From Deinococcus hopiensis KR-140 (GTDB taxonomy: Bacteria; Deinococcota; Deinococci; Deinococcales; Deinococcaceae), in contig CALPYF020000040.1 of assembly GCA_943327755.2 (NCBI GenBank), positions 1 through 39,400 of the forward strand: a stretch of DNA of 39,400 nt, given 5' to 3'. This document shows, in pieces, positions 1 through 10,128 of the stretch. Both the position numbers and the translations under genes were made by a program. The notes beneath the pieces are model-generated. The model made no database searches, was not told the origin of the DNA, and saw nothing but the letters and a program-made list of their open reading frames with translations. Position 1 is the first letter of the stretch, and each line of letters starts with the position of its first letter.

Positions 1-172
1 GGCGGCGAAGCCGTCCCCGAACGTGGGCTTTACCCGCCCGTGCGGCGAGGTGGTGCCGGGGCCGCTGCCGGCGCAGGCGCAGTCGTGCGAGGTCTCACTG
101 GATGGCGGCGCGGCGCGCGTGACGGTGGGCGTGCAGGGTGGGCGGTCGTACGTGATCGAGCGCCATCCATGA
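1..172 (+). CDS. 3' end of an unknown protein (cut by window edge)
   Basis: An open frame enters from the left edge (codons start at base 2) and stops at TGA 170-172. About 56 C-terminal residues are visible, with two cysteines and a Val/Gly-rich end (…GGRSYVIERHP). Base composition is typical of the rest of the window. Two cysteines in a short beta-rich tail would fit an exported protein with a disulfide, but that is a guess. No family is recognised and the N-terminus is outside the window. Confidence 0.6.
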   Translation, partial: AAKPSPNVGFTRPCGEVVPGPLPAQAQSCEVSLDGGAARVTVGVQGGRSYVIERHP

Positions 173-223
173 GCAGGGCATGAGGCTAGCCTTCATGGAA
201 GCCTGACGCCCCCCTCACTTTAT

Positions 224-238
224 TGAGAAGCATTCCTA
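224..238 (+). promoter_or_regulatory. Fur/PerR-type 7-1-7 box upstream of katA
   Basis: The 15-mer TGAGAAGCATTCCTA matches the classic Fur-family 7-1-7 palindrome TGAGAATCATTCTCA at 12 of 15 positions. It sits in the only AT-rich stretch between the upstream gene and katA, about 60 nt before the katA start. Metal- or peroxide-responsive Fur-family repressors commonly control catalase genes, so a role here is plausible. It is a pattern match only. Confidence 0.45.
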
Positions 239-297
239 TTAAGGTTGGGGAGTCCGAATCCGCCCACACCCCCTCACTGCCCCCTCAGGAGTGCGCC

Positions 298-1917
298 ATG
301 CCCGACCAGACCGACAAGGCCTACGCCCCCACCGAATCCGCCGACATGCAGACGACCGCGCCCCAGGCGCCCGGCGCGCCGCTGACCAACCACTCCGGCA
401 ACCTCGCGCCCAGCAACACCAACAGCCTCACCGCGGGCGAGCGCGGCCCCGTCCTGCTGCAGGACTGGCACCTGCTCGAACGCATGGCGCACTTCAACCG
501 CGAGCGCGTCCCCGAACGCGTCGTGCACGCCAAGGGCAGCGGCGCCTTCGGGACCTTCCGCGTCACGCGCGCCATCCCGGAACTCACGGTCGCGAAACTC
601 TTCCAGAAGGAAGGCACCGAGTGCCGCATGCTGGCCCGCTTCAGCACCGTCGCCGGTGAACGCGGCTTCGCCGACACCGTCCGCGACCCGCGCGGCTTCG
701 CGCTGAAGTTCTACACCGAGGACGGCAACTGGGACCTGGTCGGCAACAACACCCCGATCTTCTTCGTGCGCGACCCCATCAAGTTCCAGGACTTCATCCA
801 CAGCCAGAAACGCCACCCGGTCACGGGCCGCCGCAGCAACGCCATGCAGTTCGACTTCTGGGGCCTGCGCCCCGAGAGCCTGCATCAGGTCATGTACCTG
901 TTCGGCGACCGCGGCATTCCCCGCTCGTTCCGGTTCATGAACGGCTACTCCAGCCACACCTACAGCCTGTGGAACGACAAGGGCGAGCGCTTCTACGTGA
1001 AGTGGCACTTCCACAGCCAGCAGGGCGTGCAGAACATCACCGAGGACGTCGCCGCGCAGGTCGCCGCGAAGAACCCCGACTACCACTTCCAGGACCTGTT
1101 CGACGCCATCGACCGCGGCGAGCACCCCAGGTGGACGGTCAGCATCCAGGTGATGCCCGAGAAGGACGCCGAGACGTACCACATCAACCCCTTCGACCTG
1201 ACCAAGGTGTGGCCGCACGCGGACTACCCGCTGATGCAGATCGGGGAGTTCGAACTGAACGAGAACCCCCAGAACTACTTCGCGGAGATTGAGCAGGCCG
1301 CCTTCGAGCCCAGCAACCTCCCACGCGGCCTGGGCGCCAGCCCCGACAAGATGCTCCAGGCGCGCCTGATGAGCTACGCCGACGCGCACCGCTACCGCAT
1401 CGGCATCAACTACGCCGCGCTGCCTGTCAACAAGGCCGCCTGCCCGGTCATGACCTACCACCGCGATGGCCAGACCCGCTTCGACGGGAACTTCGGCGGC
1501 ACGCCCGTGTACGAACCCAACTCGTACGGCGGCCCCGCCGTCGCGGACGGCATCCCGCAGGAACCCCCCATGCCGCTGGGCAGCCTCGCCGACCGCTACG
1601 GCTGGCCCGAGGACGACACCGACTACTACGGCCAGCCGCGCGAACTGTACGCCGTCATGCAGCCCGACGAGCGCAAGCGCCTCGCCATGAACTTCGCCGG
1701 TGCGCTGGCCGACGTGCCCGCCTTCATCGCCGACCGCTTCATCGGGCACCTGGACCGGGTCTCCGCTGAACTCGCCGGGAACGTCCGGGACGGCATCCAG
1801 CAGAAGAAGGCCGAGGGGCACCCGGAACTGAGCGGCATCCTCACCGAGACGCACACGAACGCCGCCGGGGGCGACCAGACCCCCTCGCGCGAACTGGTCG
1901 TCGGCGCCGACGACTGA
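298..1917 (+). CDS. katA: Catalase (monofunctional heme catalase)
   Basis: 539 aa heme catalase that converts hydrogen peroxide to water and oxygen in the cytoplasm, part of the strong oxidative-stress defence of this genus. Visible family marks are the distal-His region (RVVHAKGSGAFGTF), the catalytic/heme stretch FSTVAGERGFADTVRDPRG followed by NNTPIFFVRDP, and the proximal heme Tyr motif RLMSYADAHRYRIG. The length fits small-subunit catalases. The start is ATG 298, because an AGGAG ribosome site lies about 7 nt upstream. A TTG at 223 keeps the frame open but would begin inside the Fur-like box. The N-terminus is Thr/Pro/Ala-rich and has no signal peptide. The gene is monocistronic, with a Fur-like box in front and a strong terminator behind. 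The family assignment is firm; katA rather than another paralogue name is by usage. Confidence 0.96.
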   Translation: MPDQTDKAYAPTESADMQTTAPQAPGAPLTNHSGNLAPSNTNSLTAGERGPVLLQDWHLLERMAHFNRERVPERVVHAKGSGAFGTFRVTRAIPELTVAKLFQKEGTECRMLARFSTVAGERGFADTVRDPRGFALKFYTEDGNWDLVGNNTPIFFVRDPIKFQDFIHSQKRHPVTGRRSNAMQFDFWGLRPESLHQVMYLFGDRGIPRSFRFMNGYSSHTYSLWNDKGERFYVKWHFHSQQGVQNITEDVAAQVAAKNPDYHFQDLFDAIDRGEHPRWTVSIQVMPEKDAETYHINPFDLTKVWPHADYPLMQIGEFELNENPQNYFAEIEQAAFEPSNLPRGLGASPDKMLQARLMSYADAHRYRIGINYAALPVNKAACPVMTYHRDGQTRFDGNFGGTPVYEPNSYGGPAVADGIPQEPPMPLGSLADRYGWPEDDTDYYGQPRELYAVMQPDERKRLAMNFAGALADVPAFIADRFIGHLDRVSAELAGNVRDGIQQKKAEGHPELSGILTETHTNAAGGDQTPSRELVVGADD

Positions 1918-1939
1918 CCCCCACCCCCCAGGCCCCCAG

Positions 1940-1966
1940 ACCCACCCTGACCGGGGTGGGTTTTTT
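1940..1966 (+). terminator. Rho-independent terminator of katA
   Basis: Stem CCCACCC (1941-1947) pairs with GGGTGGG (1954-1960) around a 6-nt loop and is followed by six T (1961-1966). An A-T pair extends the stem by one. It starts 23 nt after the katA stop. Confidence 0.9.
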
Positions 1967-2008
1967 CGCTGATGACCGGGGCGACAGTGTCCCCAGCAGC
2001 CGGGCCGT

Positions 2009-2014
2009 ACAGTG
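2009..2014 (+). promoter_or_regulatory. Leaderless -10 box (TACAGT)
   Basis: TACAGT lies 6 nt before ATG 2021 and matches the TANNNT -10 pattern of Deinococcus leaderless genes. No ribosome site is present, so transcription should start at or next to the ATG. Confidence 0.65.
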
Positions 2015-2020
2015 GCGGGC

Positions 2021-2710
2021 ATGATCGCCGCCTTCCTGAATCCCGAGGGGACCCTGCTGCACGCGGGGTCCGACGAACTGGACCGCGTCGCGTCGGGCCT
2101 GTCGAGCCTGCTGCGCGCCGCGGAACTGATTCCCGTGACGGCACTGGACGAGGAGGCGCTGCTGAACGTGCCCGCCGCGTTCACGTCCTGGCAGGTGCTA
2201 CTGCACGGCGCCGTACTGCTCGACCCGGATGGAGCGGAGGACCCCGCGTGGCGCCGCCTGACCGTCGAGACGCTGGACGCCGCGCAGGGCGCGCTGGAAC
2301 TGGCCGCGCAGGCCGCCGGGCACGTCAGCGCCCTGGCGCAGCTGGAGCTGGACCTGACCCGCACCGAGCGGCACGGGCGGCTGCTGCGCGTGGAACTGCG
2401 CCACCCGTACGGCCTGCCCCGCCCGCTCGATCAGGCCGAGCGGGAACTGAAGGACTGGCTGGCCGAGGGACCCCTGCGCGACACCCTGCGGCTGGAACGC
2501 ACGCCGGACGCGCTGCGGCTGCTGCCACGTGACCTGCGCCCGGAACTCGCCGTGAACTACCTGCTGTCGCAGCTGGACGCCGACTTCACGCTGGGCGTCA
2601 GCGCCCTGCCGGGCGACGCGGCATTCCTGGCGCTGTGCGACTACGCGATGGTGCCCGGCAGCGCGGACCTCCTCGACCCCGCACCGGCCGAACGGGACGA
2701 CGAGGAATAA
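2021..2710 (+). CDS. Hypothetical protein (229 aa)
   Basis: No family recognised. The protein is soluble-looking, without signal peptide or membrane segment, rich in Leu, Ala and acidic residues. A predicted helical middle part is followed by a short Asp/Glu-rich C-terminus (ending ERDDEE). ATG 2021 is chosen over GTG 2012 because a TACAGT -10 box ends 6 nt before it; GTG 2012 would overlap that box. Codon use is typical of the host, so this is a resident gene. It follows the katA terminator and precedes its own terminator, so it is transcribed alone. Confidence 0.75.
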   Translation: MIAAFLNPEGTLLHAGSDELDRVASGLSSLLRAAELIPVTALDEEALLNVPAAFTSWQVLLHGAVLLDPDGAEDPAWRRLTVETLDAAQGALELAAQAAGHVSALAQLELDLTRTERHGRLLRVELRHPYGLPRPLDQAERELKDWLAEGPLRDTLRLERTPDALRLLPRDLRPELAVNYLLSQLDADFTLGVSALPGDAAFLALCDYAMVPGSADLLDPAPAERDDEE

Positions 2711-2845
2711 TACGGACTCCGATTGAATGGGCTGTAAAGCCTGTTCAATCCGAGCGGATGCGAGTGGGAGAGAAACGGGTTCCGGACGTGGAGCCGGCAA
2801 TCCGGTGAAGTTCCGGATTGTTGGCGAAATAAACGGAATCCGTGT
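2711..2845. repeat. Intergenic double-dyad element (REP-like)
   Basis: Two hairpins lie in tandem between convergent genes. The first is a 17-nt imperfect stem, 2717-2733 with 2738-2754, around loop GTAA (one mismatch, two G-U pairs). The second is a perfect 8-bp dyad, CAATCCGG (2798-2805) and CCGGATTG (2813-2820). Related words such as GGAATCCG and GTTCCGGA recur within it. This looks like a dispersed extragenic palindromic element, but copy number cannot be judged from one window. Confidence 0.5.
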
Positions 2846-2852
2846 AAGCAGG

Positions 2853-2891
2853 AGGGGGACGCCGTGCCGAAGCAACCGCGCCCCCTTTTTT
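2853..2891 (+). terminator. Terminator of the 229-aa gene
   Basis: AGGGGGaCGC (2853-2862) pairs with GCGCCCCCT (2878-2886) with one bulged A, and is followed by a T run to 2891. The T run serves forward transcription. The stem may also affect the converging GH3 transcript, which has no T run of its own here. Confidence 0.7.
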
Positions 2892-2899
2892 CAGGACGG

Positions 2900-5383
2900 T
2901 CAGTCGGTGTCGGGCAGCGCCTCGCGCCACTCCTGCGCCAGGGACAGCGTGACCTGTGTGCTCAGGTCGGCGCTGCTCTGGCCGACGTGCAGGACGTAGT
3001 TGCCGGGGTCGGCCACCCACGCCTGCGCAGCCACGTCGAAGTATGCGAGGTCGCGCGGCGTGACGGTCAGCACGGCGTCGCCGGTCTCGCCGGGGTTCAG
3101 GTGCACCTTCGCGAAGGCGCGCAGTTCCTTCAGGGGGCGGTCCACTCGGCTCTGCGGGGGCTGCACGTACAGCTGCGCAACGGTGCTGCCGAGCCGAGTG
3201 CCGCTGTTCGTGACCGGCACCGTCACGGTGGCCGGGCCGTCCAGGAAGTCAGGCGCGTTCAGCTGCGCCTCGCCTAGCGTGAAGGTCGTGAAGCTCAGGC
3301 CGAAGCCGAACGGGAACATCGGCGCGACGCCCGAGCGGTCCACGTGGCGGTAGCCGGTGTACAGGCCCTCGCGGTACTCGACGCGGCCGTCCTCGCCGGG
3401 GTACTGCACGTCCGGGGTGAGCGGGTGCGTGGGGTCGTCCGCCAGGGAGTGCGGGAACGTCTGCGGGAGGCGGCCCCCGGGTTCGGCCAGTCCGGTCAGG
3501 ACGTCCGCGACGGCGTGCCCGACCTCCTGCCCCGCGAACCACGCCTGCATGACGGCGGGTACGCGGCTGAGCCACGGCATCTCGACCGGGCCACCCGTCT
3601 GGAAGACCACCACGACGTTCGGGTTGACGTCCAGCACGGCCTCAATCAGCGCGTCCTGATCGCCGGGGAGGGTGAGGCCCGCGCGGTCCACGCCCTCGGT
3701 TTCCCACTCGCCGGTCGTGCCGACGCACAGCACCACCCAGTCCGCCTGCGCGGCCAGCGCGACGGCGCGGGCCAGCCGGTCCCCGTCCGGACGGGCGCGG
3801 AAGCCCACCCGCACCGCGTTGAAGGGCGTGATGCCGATGTCCATGACGTGCGGCGCGTACTCCACGCTCAGCGTGTGCTGCCCCGCACTCAGGTGGACGG
3901 ACGCGCGGCGCTCGCCGGACCCGAACGAGAAGTACAGCTCCCCGATGCTCCAGTCCTCCCAGTTGTTCACGGTCAGCTGGCCGTCCACCGACAGGCGGCT
4001 GAGGCCCGCGCTGCCCAGGCTCACCTCGTACTCGCCGCCCTGCGGGGCGTCCACCGTGACGGTCAGGGTCGCGTGGAACGCGTCCGGATTCACGCCGTCC
4101 GGCAGGCCGAAGAACATCACCTCCGCCTGCGGGCGCGTGTCCTGCCCGATCACCGGGCCGCCCGCCTGATCGCGGTACTCGATGCGCGTCTCGACCTGCG
4201 GCACCGGCAGGTACCGCTCGTTCCCGGTGCCCTCGGCGCTGCCGACCACGCTCACGCGGCCCCCCTCGCGCAGGCCCTCGGCGGGGGAGACGCGGCGGTG
4301 GGCATTCATCTGCGCGCTGCCGCCGCCCATCACCTGCGCCGCCTCGGCGTTCGGGCCGATCACCGCCACCCGTGCCCCGGCAGGCAGTGGCAGCGCGCCG
4401 CCGCTGTTCTTCAACAGCACCAGCCCCTCGGCCCCCGCGCGGCGGATCAGGGCGCGCGTCTCCGGGTACTCGGTGTCCCGCTCGTGGTCGTCCGCGACGT
4501 CCAGCGGTTCGGTCAGGGTGCCCGCGCGCGAGAGCAGGTGCAGCACCGCCCGCGCCCGCTCACGCACGCCCGCGCGCACCTCCGGGTCCGCCTGCGCCTG
4601 CGCCAGCAGCGGCTGTCTGGCCACGGCCGGGCCGGGCATCTCCAGATCCAGGCCCGCCAGGACCCCCTCGGCCGCCGAGTGCGTGCCGCCCCAGTCGCTC
4701 ATGACCAGCCCCGTGAAGCCCCACTCGCGCCGCAGCACTTTCTGCAGCAGCCAGGGGTGCTGCGAGCAGTACGGGCCGTTCAGGCGGTTGTAGGCCGTCA
4801 TGATCGCCCACGGCCGGGCCTCCTTCACCACGATCTCGAAGGGCCGCAGGTACAGTTCCCGCAGCGTCCGCTCGTCGATCACCGAATCGATCGTGCCGCG
4901 CTGGAATTCCGACTCGTTCCCCGCGAAGTGCTTCGGCGTGGCCCCCACCCCGCCCGCCTGCAGGCCCTGCACGTACGCCGCCGCGAGCCGCCCGGTCAGC
5001 ACCGGGTCCTCGGCGTAGTTCTCGAAGTTCCGGCCGTTCAGCGAGGACCGGAACGCGTTGATGGTCGGCGCGAGCAGCACGGTCGCGCCCTTGTCCCGCG
5101 CCTCGCGCGCCAGGGACAGGCCGACCTCGCGCAGCAGGTCCGGGTTCCACGTCGCGCCCAGCGCGATCCCCACCGGGTACGCCGCCGTGCGCCGACCCCC
5201 GATCAGCGGCCCGCCGCCCCGCACGCCCGCCGGGCCGTCACTCACCTTCAGCGGCGGGATGTTCAGGCGCGGCACGGCGGCGGTGCGCCACGCGTCCGCG
5301 CCGGCCAGCAGGGCCACCTGTTCCTCCAGCGTCAGCTGGTCCAGCAGGGCGTCGGGGTCGGTGTGGGTCGCGGTCTGGGTCAT
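2900..5383 (-). CDS. Glycoside hydrolase family 3 beta-glycosidase with PA14 domain
   Basis: 827 aa retaining exo-beta-glycosidase (beta-glucosidase class). Order of parts: GH3 N-terminal barrel (about 15-290) with the nucleophile motif VMSDWGG (Asp230) and the KHF pair (Lys151, His152); alpha/beta sandwich domain interrupted by a PA14-like insert (about 370-520); then a fibronectin-III-like C-terminal domain (about 700-800). There is no signal peptide, so it acts in the cytoplasm on imported oligosaccharides. ATG 5383 has a GAGGTG ribosome site. It lies downstream of the sugar-binding-protein gene but has its own promoter region with two LacI-type operators, so it can be expressed separately. 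PA14-containing GH3 enzymes have varied specificity (glucosides, xylosides, galactosides); the substrate cannot be fixed from sequence. Confidence 0.93.
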   Translation of the reverse strand: MTQTATHTDPDALLDQLTLEEQVALLAGADAWRTAAVPRLNIPPLKVSDGPAGVRGGGPLIGGRRTAAYPVGIALGATWNPDLLREVGLSLAREARDKGATVLLAPTINAFRSSLNGRNFENYAEDPVLTGRLAAAYVQGLQAGGVGATPKHFAGNESEFQRGTIDSVIDERTLRELYLRPFEIVVKEARPWAIMTAYNRLNGPYCSQHPWLLQKVLRREWGFTGLVMSDWGGTHSAAEGVLAGLDLEMPGPAVARQPLLAQAQADPEVRAGVRERARAVLHLLSRAGTLTEPLDVADDHERDTEYPETRALIRRAGAEGLVLLKNSGGALPLPAGARVAVIGPNAEAAQVMGGGSAQMNAHRRVSPAEGLREGGRVSVVGSAEGTGNERYLPVPQVETRIEYRDQAGGPVIGQDTRPQAEVMFFGLPDGVNPDAFHATLTVTVDAPQGGEYEVSLGSAGLSRLSVDGQLTVNNWEDWSIGELYFSFGSGERRASVHLSAGQHTLSVEYAPHVMDIGITPFNAVRVGFRARPDGDRLARAVALAAQADWVVLCVGTTGEWETEGVDRAGLTLPGDQDALIEAVLDVNPNVVVVFQTGGPVEMPWLSRVPAVMQAWFAGQEVGHAVADVLTGLAEPGGRLPQTFPHSLADDPTHPLTPDVQYPGEDGRVEYREGLYTGYRHVDRSGVAPMFPFGFGLSFTTFTLGEAQLNAPDFLDGPATVTVPVTNSGTRLGSTVAQLYVQPPQSRVDRPLKELRAFAKVHLNPGETGDAVLTVTPRDLAYFDVAAQAWVADPGNYVLHVGQSSADLSTQVTLSLAQEWREALPDTD

Positions 5384-5413
5384 GAGGCACCTCGGGAGAG
5401 CGGGGCAGGACGC

Positions 5414-5461
5414 TGAAACGGTTCAGTGATGTCCGGCAGCGTACACCTGAAACCGCTTTCA
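5414..5461 (-). promoter_or_regulatory. Two LacI-family operators upstream of GH3
   Basis: TGAAACCGCTTTCA (5448-5461) fits the LacI/CcpA-type consensus TGWNANCGNTNWCA, and TGAAACGGTTCA (5414-5425) is a second near-palindrome with a central CG. Their centres are 35 bp apart. On the minus strand a TACGCT box (5443-5438) lies between them, so both would hinder transcription of the GH3 gene. Each palindrome has a single arm mismatch. Confidence 0.65.
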
Positions 5462-5552
5462 CGAAAGGCGCCTGTCCGCACCACCCCCACCCACATGGCA
5501 GCAGGCCGGAAGAGAAGCACCCCCCTCCCGGCCCGCCCTTGCCCGTCCTGTC

Positions 5553-6752
5553 TTACTTTCGGATCGCGTTCTGGATTTCCTTCACGGCGGTGCCCAGGAT
5601 GCCCGCGGTGTTCACGCCGCTCTTCTGCACGCCCAGCGCCACCGCGCTGCCCCACGGCGCCCACACCTGTCCCATCTCGGGCACGTTCGGCATGGGTGTC
5701 CCCGCCGAGATGGCCTTCCCGAAGCCCGTCACGACCGGGTCCGCCTTCAGTTTCGTGCGGGCCGCGAGGCTGACGGGGATGCGCCCACCCGCCTGATTGA
5801 AGCCCGTCTGCGCGGTGCTCGTCACGAGCGTGCGCGCGAACTGCGCCGCCGCGACCTTGTTCTTCCCGTATGCGTTCAGCACGACGCCCTGCACGCCCAC
5901 GAACGGCCCCCACTTGCCGCTCGCGCCGGGAGGGGTGGGCAGCGTGGTGATTCCGAAGTCGATCCCGGCCTTGCGGATGTCCCCCATGTCCCAGGGCCCG
6001 GTCACGATCATCGCGGCGCGGCCGTCCAGGAACGCGCCCTTCGCGGCGTCCGCCGTGACCCCCTCGGGCACGAGGTTGTACTTGAAGCGCAGGTCGTTCA
6101 TGAGTTGCAGCGCCTTCGCGGCCCCCGCGTTGCCCAGTCCGATGTCCTGCACGTTCAGGGTGCCGCCGTTGTTCCTGAAGACGTAGCCGCCGTACGCGCT
6201 GAAGAACCCGAAGTTCGCGTACGCGTTGTTCAGGTCCGTCAGGAACCCGAAGCGGCCATTGCCGGTGTTCTTGTGCGCCACGCTGATGAACTCGTTCCAG
6301 CTGCCCGGCGCGCTGGGTACCAGCTTCCTGTTGTAGATCAGCGCGACGCTCTCGGCGAACATCGGCAGCCCGAACAGCCTGCCCCGGTACGTCATGGCGT
6401 TCAGGGCCGTCTTATCGAGGTCGCTGCGGCTGGTCACGTACTTGTCCATCGGTTCGATCACGCCCGCCGCGGCCAGCTGCCCGAAGCGGTCCTGGGGCAG
6501 CGTGACGATCAGGTCCGGGCCCTGGCCCTTGGGGGCCGCCTGGATCAGCTTGTCGGGAATCTCGCCCAGCGGCACGCTGACCACGACCACCTTGTTCCCG
6601 CTGGCCTTCGTGTACGCGGCGGCCTGGGACTGCAGCCACGCGAGCTCGTTCGCGTCCGTGAAGTGGTTCCAGACGGTCAGGGTGGCGGCGTGGGCGCTGG
6701 CCACCAGGGACAGCGAGACGAGGGACAGGGCCGTGCGGGTCAGTCGGTTCAT
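5553..6752 (-). CDS. Sugar ABC transporter substrate-binding protein (MalE-like)
   Basis: 399 aa periplasmic solute-binding protein of the maltose/oligosaccharide type. A Sec signal peptide (about 1-23, cleavage near AHA-A) has no lipobox cysteine, so the protein is free in the periplasm. Family marks are ATLTVWNHFTDANE at the mature N-terminus, the GQGPDLIVTLPQD segment, the GAFLDGRAAMIVTGPWD segment typical of this cluster, and the AAAQFARTL segment. ATG 6752 has a GGAG site 7 nt upstream. It follows the GH53 gene by 47 nt, a gap holding a small hairpin. Context suggests it captures galacto-oligosaccharides released by the GH53 enzyme. No cognate permease or ATPase genes are present, so it must use membrane components encoded elsewhere. 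Substrate is inferred from neighbours only. Confidence 0.92.
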   Translation of the reverse strand: MNRLTRTALSLVSLSLVASAHAATLTVWNHFTDANELAWLQSQAAAYTKASGNKVVVVSVPLGEIPDKLIQAAPKGQGPDLIVTLPQDRFGQLAAAGVIEPMDKYVTSRSDLDKTALNAMTYRGRLFGLPMFAESVALIYNRKLVPSAPGSWNEFISVAHKNTGNGRFGFLTDLNNAYANFGFFSAYGGYVFRNNGGTLNVQDIGLGNAGAAKALQLMNDLRFKYNLVPEGVTADAAKGAFLDGRAAMIVTGPWDMGDIRKAGIDFGITTLPTPPGASGKWGPFVGVQGVVLNAYGKNKVAAAQFARTLVTSTAQTGFNQAGGRIPVSLAARTKLKADPVVTGFGKAISAGTPMPNVPEMGQVWAPWGSAVALGVQKSGVNTAGILGTAVKEIQNAIRK

Positions 6753-6769
6753 GGTGTTCTCCTTACGTC

Positions 6770-6785
6770 GCCCCTTGTGCGGGGC
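6770..6785 (-). other. Small intercistronic hairpin before the binding-protein gene
   Basis: GCCCC (6770-6774) and GGGGC (6781-6785) form a 5-bp stem with a 6-nt loop, about 15 nt upstream of the binding-protein start and its ribosome site. Such a stem could protect the downstream message or tune its level relative to the upstream glycosidases. No T run follows. Confidence 0.4.
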
Positions 6786-6799
6786 AGTTGAGGGCGGAT

Positions 6800-7909
6800 T
6801 CAGTTCAGGCCGTCGATGGCGGGCGTGGCGGTGGCGGCGTCGTCGAACAGCGAGCGGCGCGAGGCGTCGTCGTCCGTCCACGAGGACGTCAGCCAGCGCG
6901 GACTCTGACTCCAGGCGGCGCCCCAGTAGAAGATCCCCTGCCCGCCCGCCGCGCGGATCGTGACGTTCAGGTCCCGCAGGTACGCCAGCTGTCCCGCCGG
7001 GGTCTGCGGGTACGGCACCTGGGCGCCGCTGTACCCCACCTCGTTCGTGTCCCAGTAGTACGCGGTCTCGGCCAGCAGCACGGGCGTCTGCGGGTACTCG
7101 GCGCGCAGGGCCTTTACGGTGCCGGACACGTTCTGGAAGTCCCCGTGCCACATCGGGTAGTACGACAGGCCGATCACGTCGAACTGCCCGCCGGCCCTGT
7201 GGAACGCCTGGTACCACGCGGTCGTCTCGGCGGCGTTCCCGATATTGGCGATGTGGATCATCACGGGCGGCGGGGTGGGGCCGCCCGCGTCCCGCACGCC
7301 CTGCACCCCGGCGTTCACCAGGGACGCGAAGGTCGTCATGTCGTCCTTGACGATCCGGCCCGGTTCCCACAGCATCCCGCCGTTGATCTCGTTGCCGACC
7401 TGCACCATGTCCGGCGCGGCCCCCGCGGCGCGCAGCTGCGTGATCACGTCCGCGGTGTAGTCGTGCACCGCGACCCGCAGGTCCGCCGTGCTCAGGGTCT
7501 TCCAGCGGGCGGGCGTCCACTGGTTGCCGGGGTCCGCCCACCAGTGCGAGTAGTGCAGGTCCAGCAGCACCTTCAGGCCCCGGTCCCTGGCGTCCTTCAC
7601 GGCGGCCTTCACGTACGGTAGGTCCTGCAGCAGTCCGTAGTTCTTCCCGTCGTCCCCGCCGGGGTCGATCATCAGGCGGACCCGCACCCAGTCGAAGTGG
7701 TGGTCGGCGGCGATCTGCGCGGCGGGTTTCACGCTGCCGTCCCGGTCGCGGAACTGCACGCCCGCGAGTTCCGCGCCGCGCGCCTCGGACAGGTCGATGC
7801 CGCGCACGTACCCGCGCAGCAGACTGGCGGGCGTGACCGGCGTGGCCGCCTGACCGCACGCGCCCAGCATCAGCGGCACCAGCAGGGGAAGGAGGCGGAG
7901 GCCGCGCAT
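6800..7909 (-). CDS. Arabinogalactan endo-beta-1,4-galactanase, GH53 lipoprotein
   Basis: 369 aa. Cuts beta-1,4-galactan backbones into oligosaccharides outside the cytoplasm. A short signal peptide ends in the lipobox LGAC (Cys18), so it should be lipid-anchored. The GH53 catalytic pair is visible: acid/base in VQVGNEINGG (Glu174) and nucleophile in LLAETAYYW (Glu281). Other family segments include GIDLSE near the mature start, VRVRLMIDP and the LLDLHYSHWWADPGNQ loop. ATG 7909 lies 54 nt after the GH42 stop. The ribosome site (GGAGGG) is rather far, about 11 nt, and sits inside a short coupled frame. It works with the downstream binding protein and the upstream GH42 enzyme, as in the galactan operons of Bacillus (ganB type). 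Confidence 0.93.
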   Translation of the reverse strand: MRGLRLLPLLVPLMLGACGQAATPVTPASLLRGYVRGIDLSEARGAELAGVQFRDRDGSVKPAAQIAADHHFDWVRVRLMIDPGGDDGKNYGLLQDLPYVKAAVKDARDRGLKVLLDLHYSHWWADPGNQWTPARWKTLSTADLRVAVHDYTADVITQLRAAGAAPDMVQVGNEINGGMLWEPGRIVKDDMTTFASLVNAGVQGVRDAGGPTPPPVMIHIANIGNAAETTAWYQAFHRAGGQFDVIGLSYYPMWHGDFQNVSGTVKALRAEYPQTPVLLAETAYYWDTNEVGYSGAQVPYPQTPAGQLAYLRDLNVTIRAAGGQGIFYWGAAWSQSPRWLTSSWTDDDASRRSLFDDAATATPAIDGLN

Positions 7910-7910
7910 C

Positions 7911-7963
7911 TCAGGCGGCCCTCCGGGCGGGCGACGTGTGGGCGGAGCGGGCGGGTGCGTGGA

Positions 7964-7967
<4 letters not shown>
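7911..7967 (-). CDS. Possible 18-codon coupling ORF between GH42 and GH53
   Basis: An ATG at 7967 overlaps the GH42 stop codon (ATGA) and opens an 18-codon frame, MIHAPARSAHTSPARRAA. It ends at TGA 7913-7911, one base before the GH53 ATG. Terminating ribosomes would be placed directly at the GH53 start, whose own ribosome site is distant. The peptide itself looks meaningless; any role would be translational coupling. Confidence 0.3.
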
Positions 7968-9937
<1,970 letters not shown>

Positions 9938-10051
9938 GGGACACCTGCGCTCGCCGCGCCATGGCGCGCGAGTGGACGGGAGGACACCGGCGGAAGAGGT
10001 GCCGGAAGCGGAGCCTCGGGGCTGAGGCACTGGGGTGAGGATGTGCCGCGC

Positions 10052-10078
10052 ACTGTACGGAGTGTTCAGGCTCACACT
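10052..10078 (-). promoter_or_regulatory. Candidate GH42 promoter -10 and LacI-type operator
   Basis: On the minus strand a TACAGT box (10057-10052) could be the -10 of the GH42 operon. Just upstream is the dyad AGTGT (10061-10065) / ACACT (10074-10078) around a 14-bp core, TGTTCAGGCTCACA. It shares GTGTT…T.ACA with the site at the lacI promoter, as expected if one regulator binds both. No good -35 is seen. Confidence 0.4.
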
Positions 10079-10128
10079 TGTGATGCAAGCACGATCTCTG
10101 GATGATGCCGACAGCGAGGCGCCAATTT

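Noticed and set aside
223..297. TTG start adding 25 residues to catalase
   Set aside because: The added residues lack family similarity, no ribosome site precedes TTG, and an AGGAG site precedes ATG 298.
274..2364. Long minus-strand frame across katA and the 229-aa gene
   Set aside because: It crosses two genes and a terminator; no motif seen.
6753..7859. N-terminal extension of the sugar-binding protein frame through GH53
   Set aside because: The binding protein has a proper signal peptide and ribosome site at 6752; the extension is the GH53 gene read in another frame.
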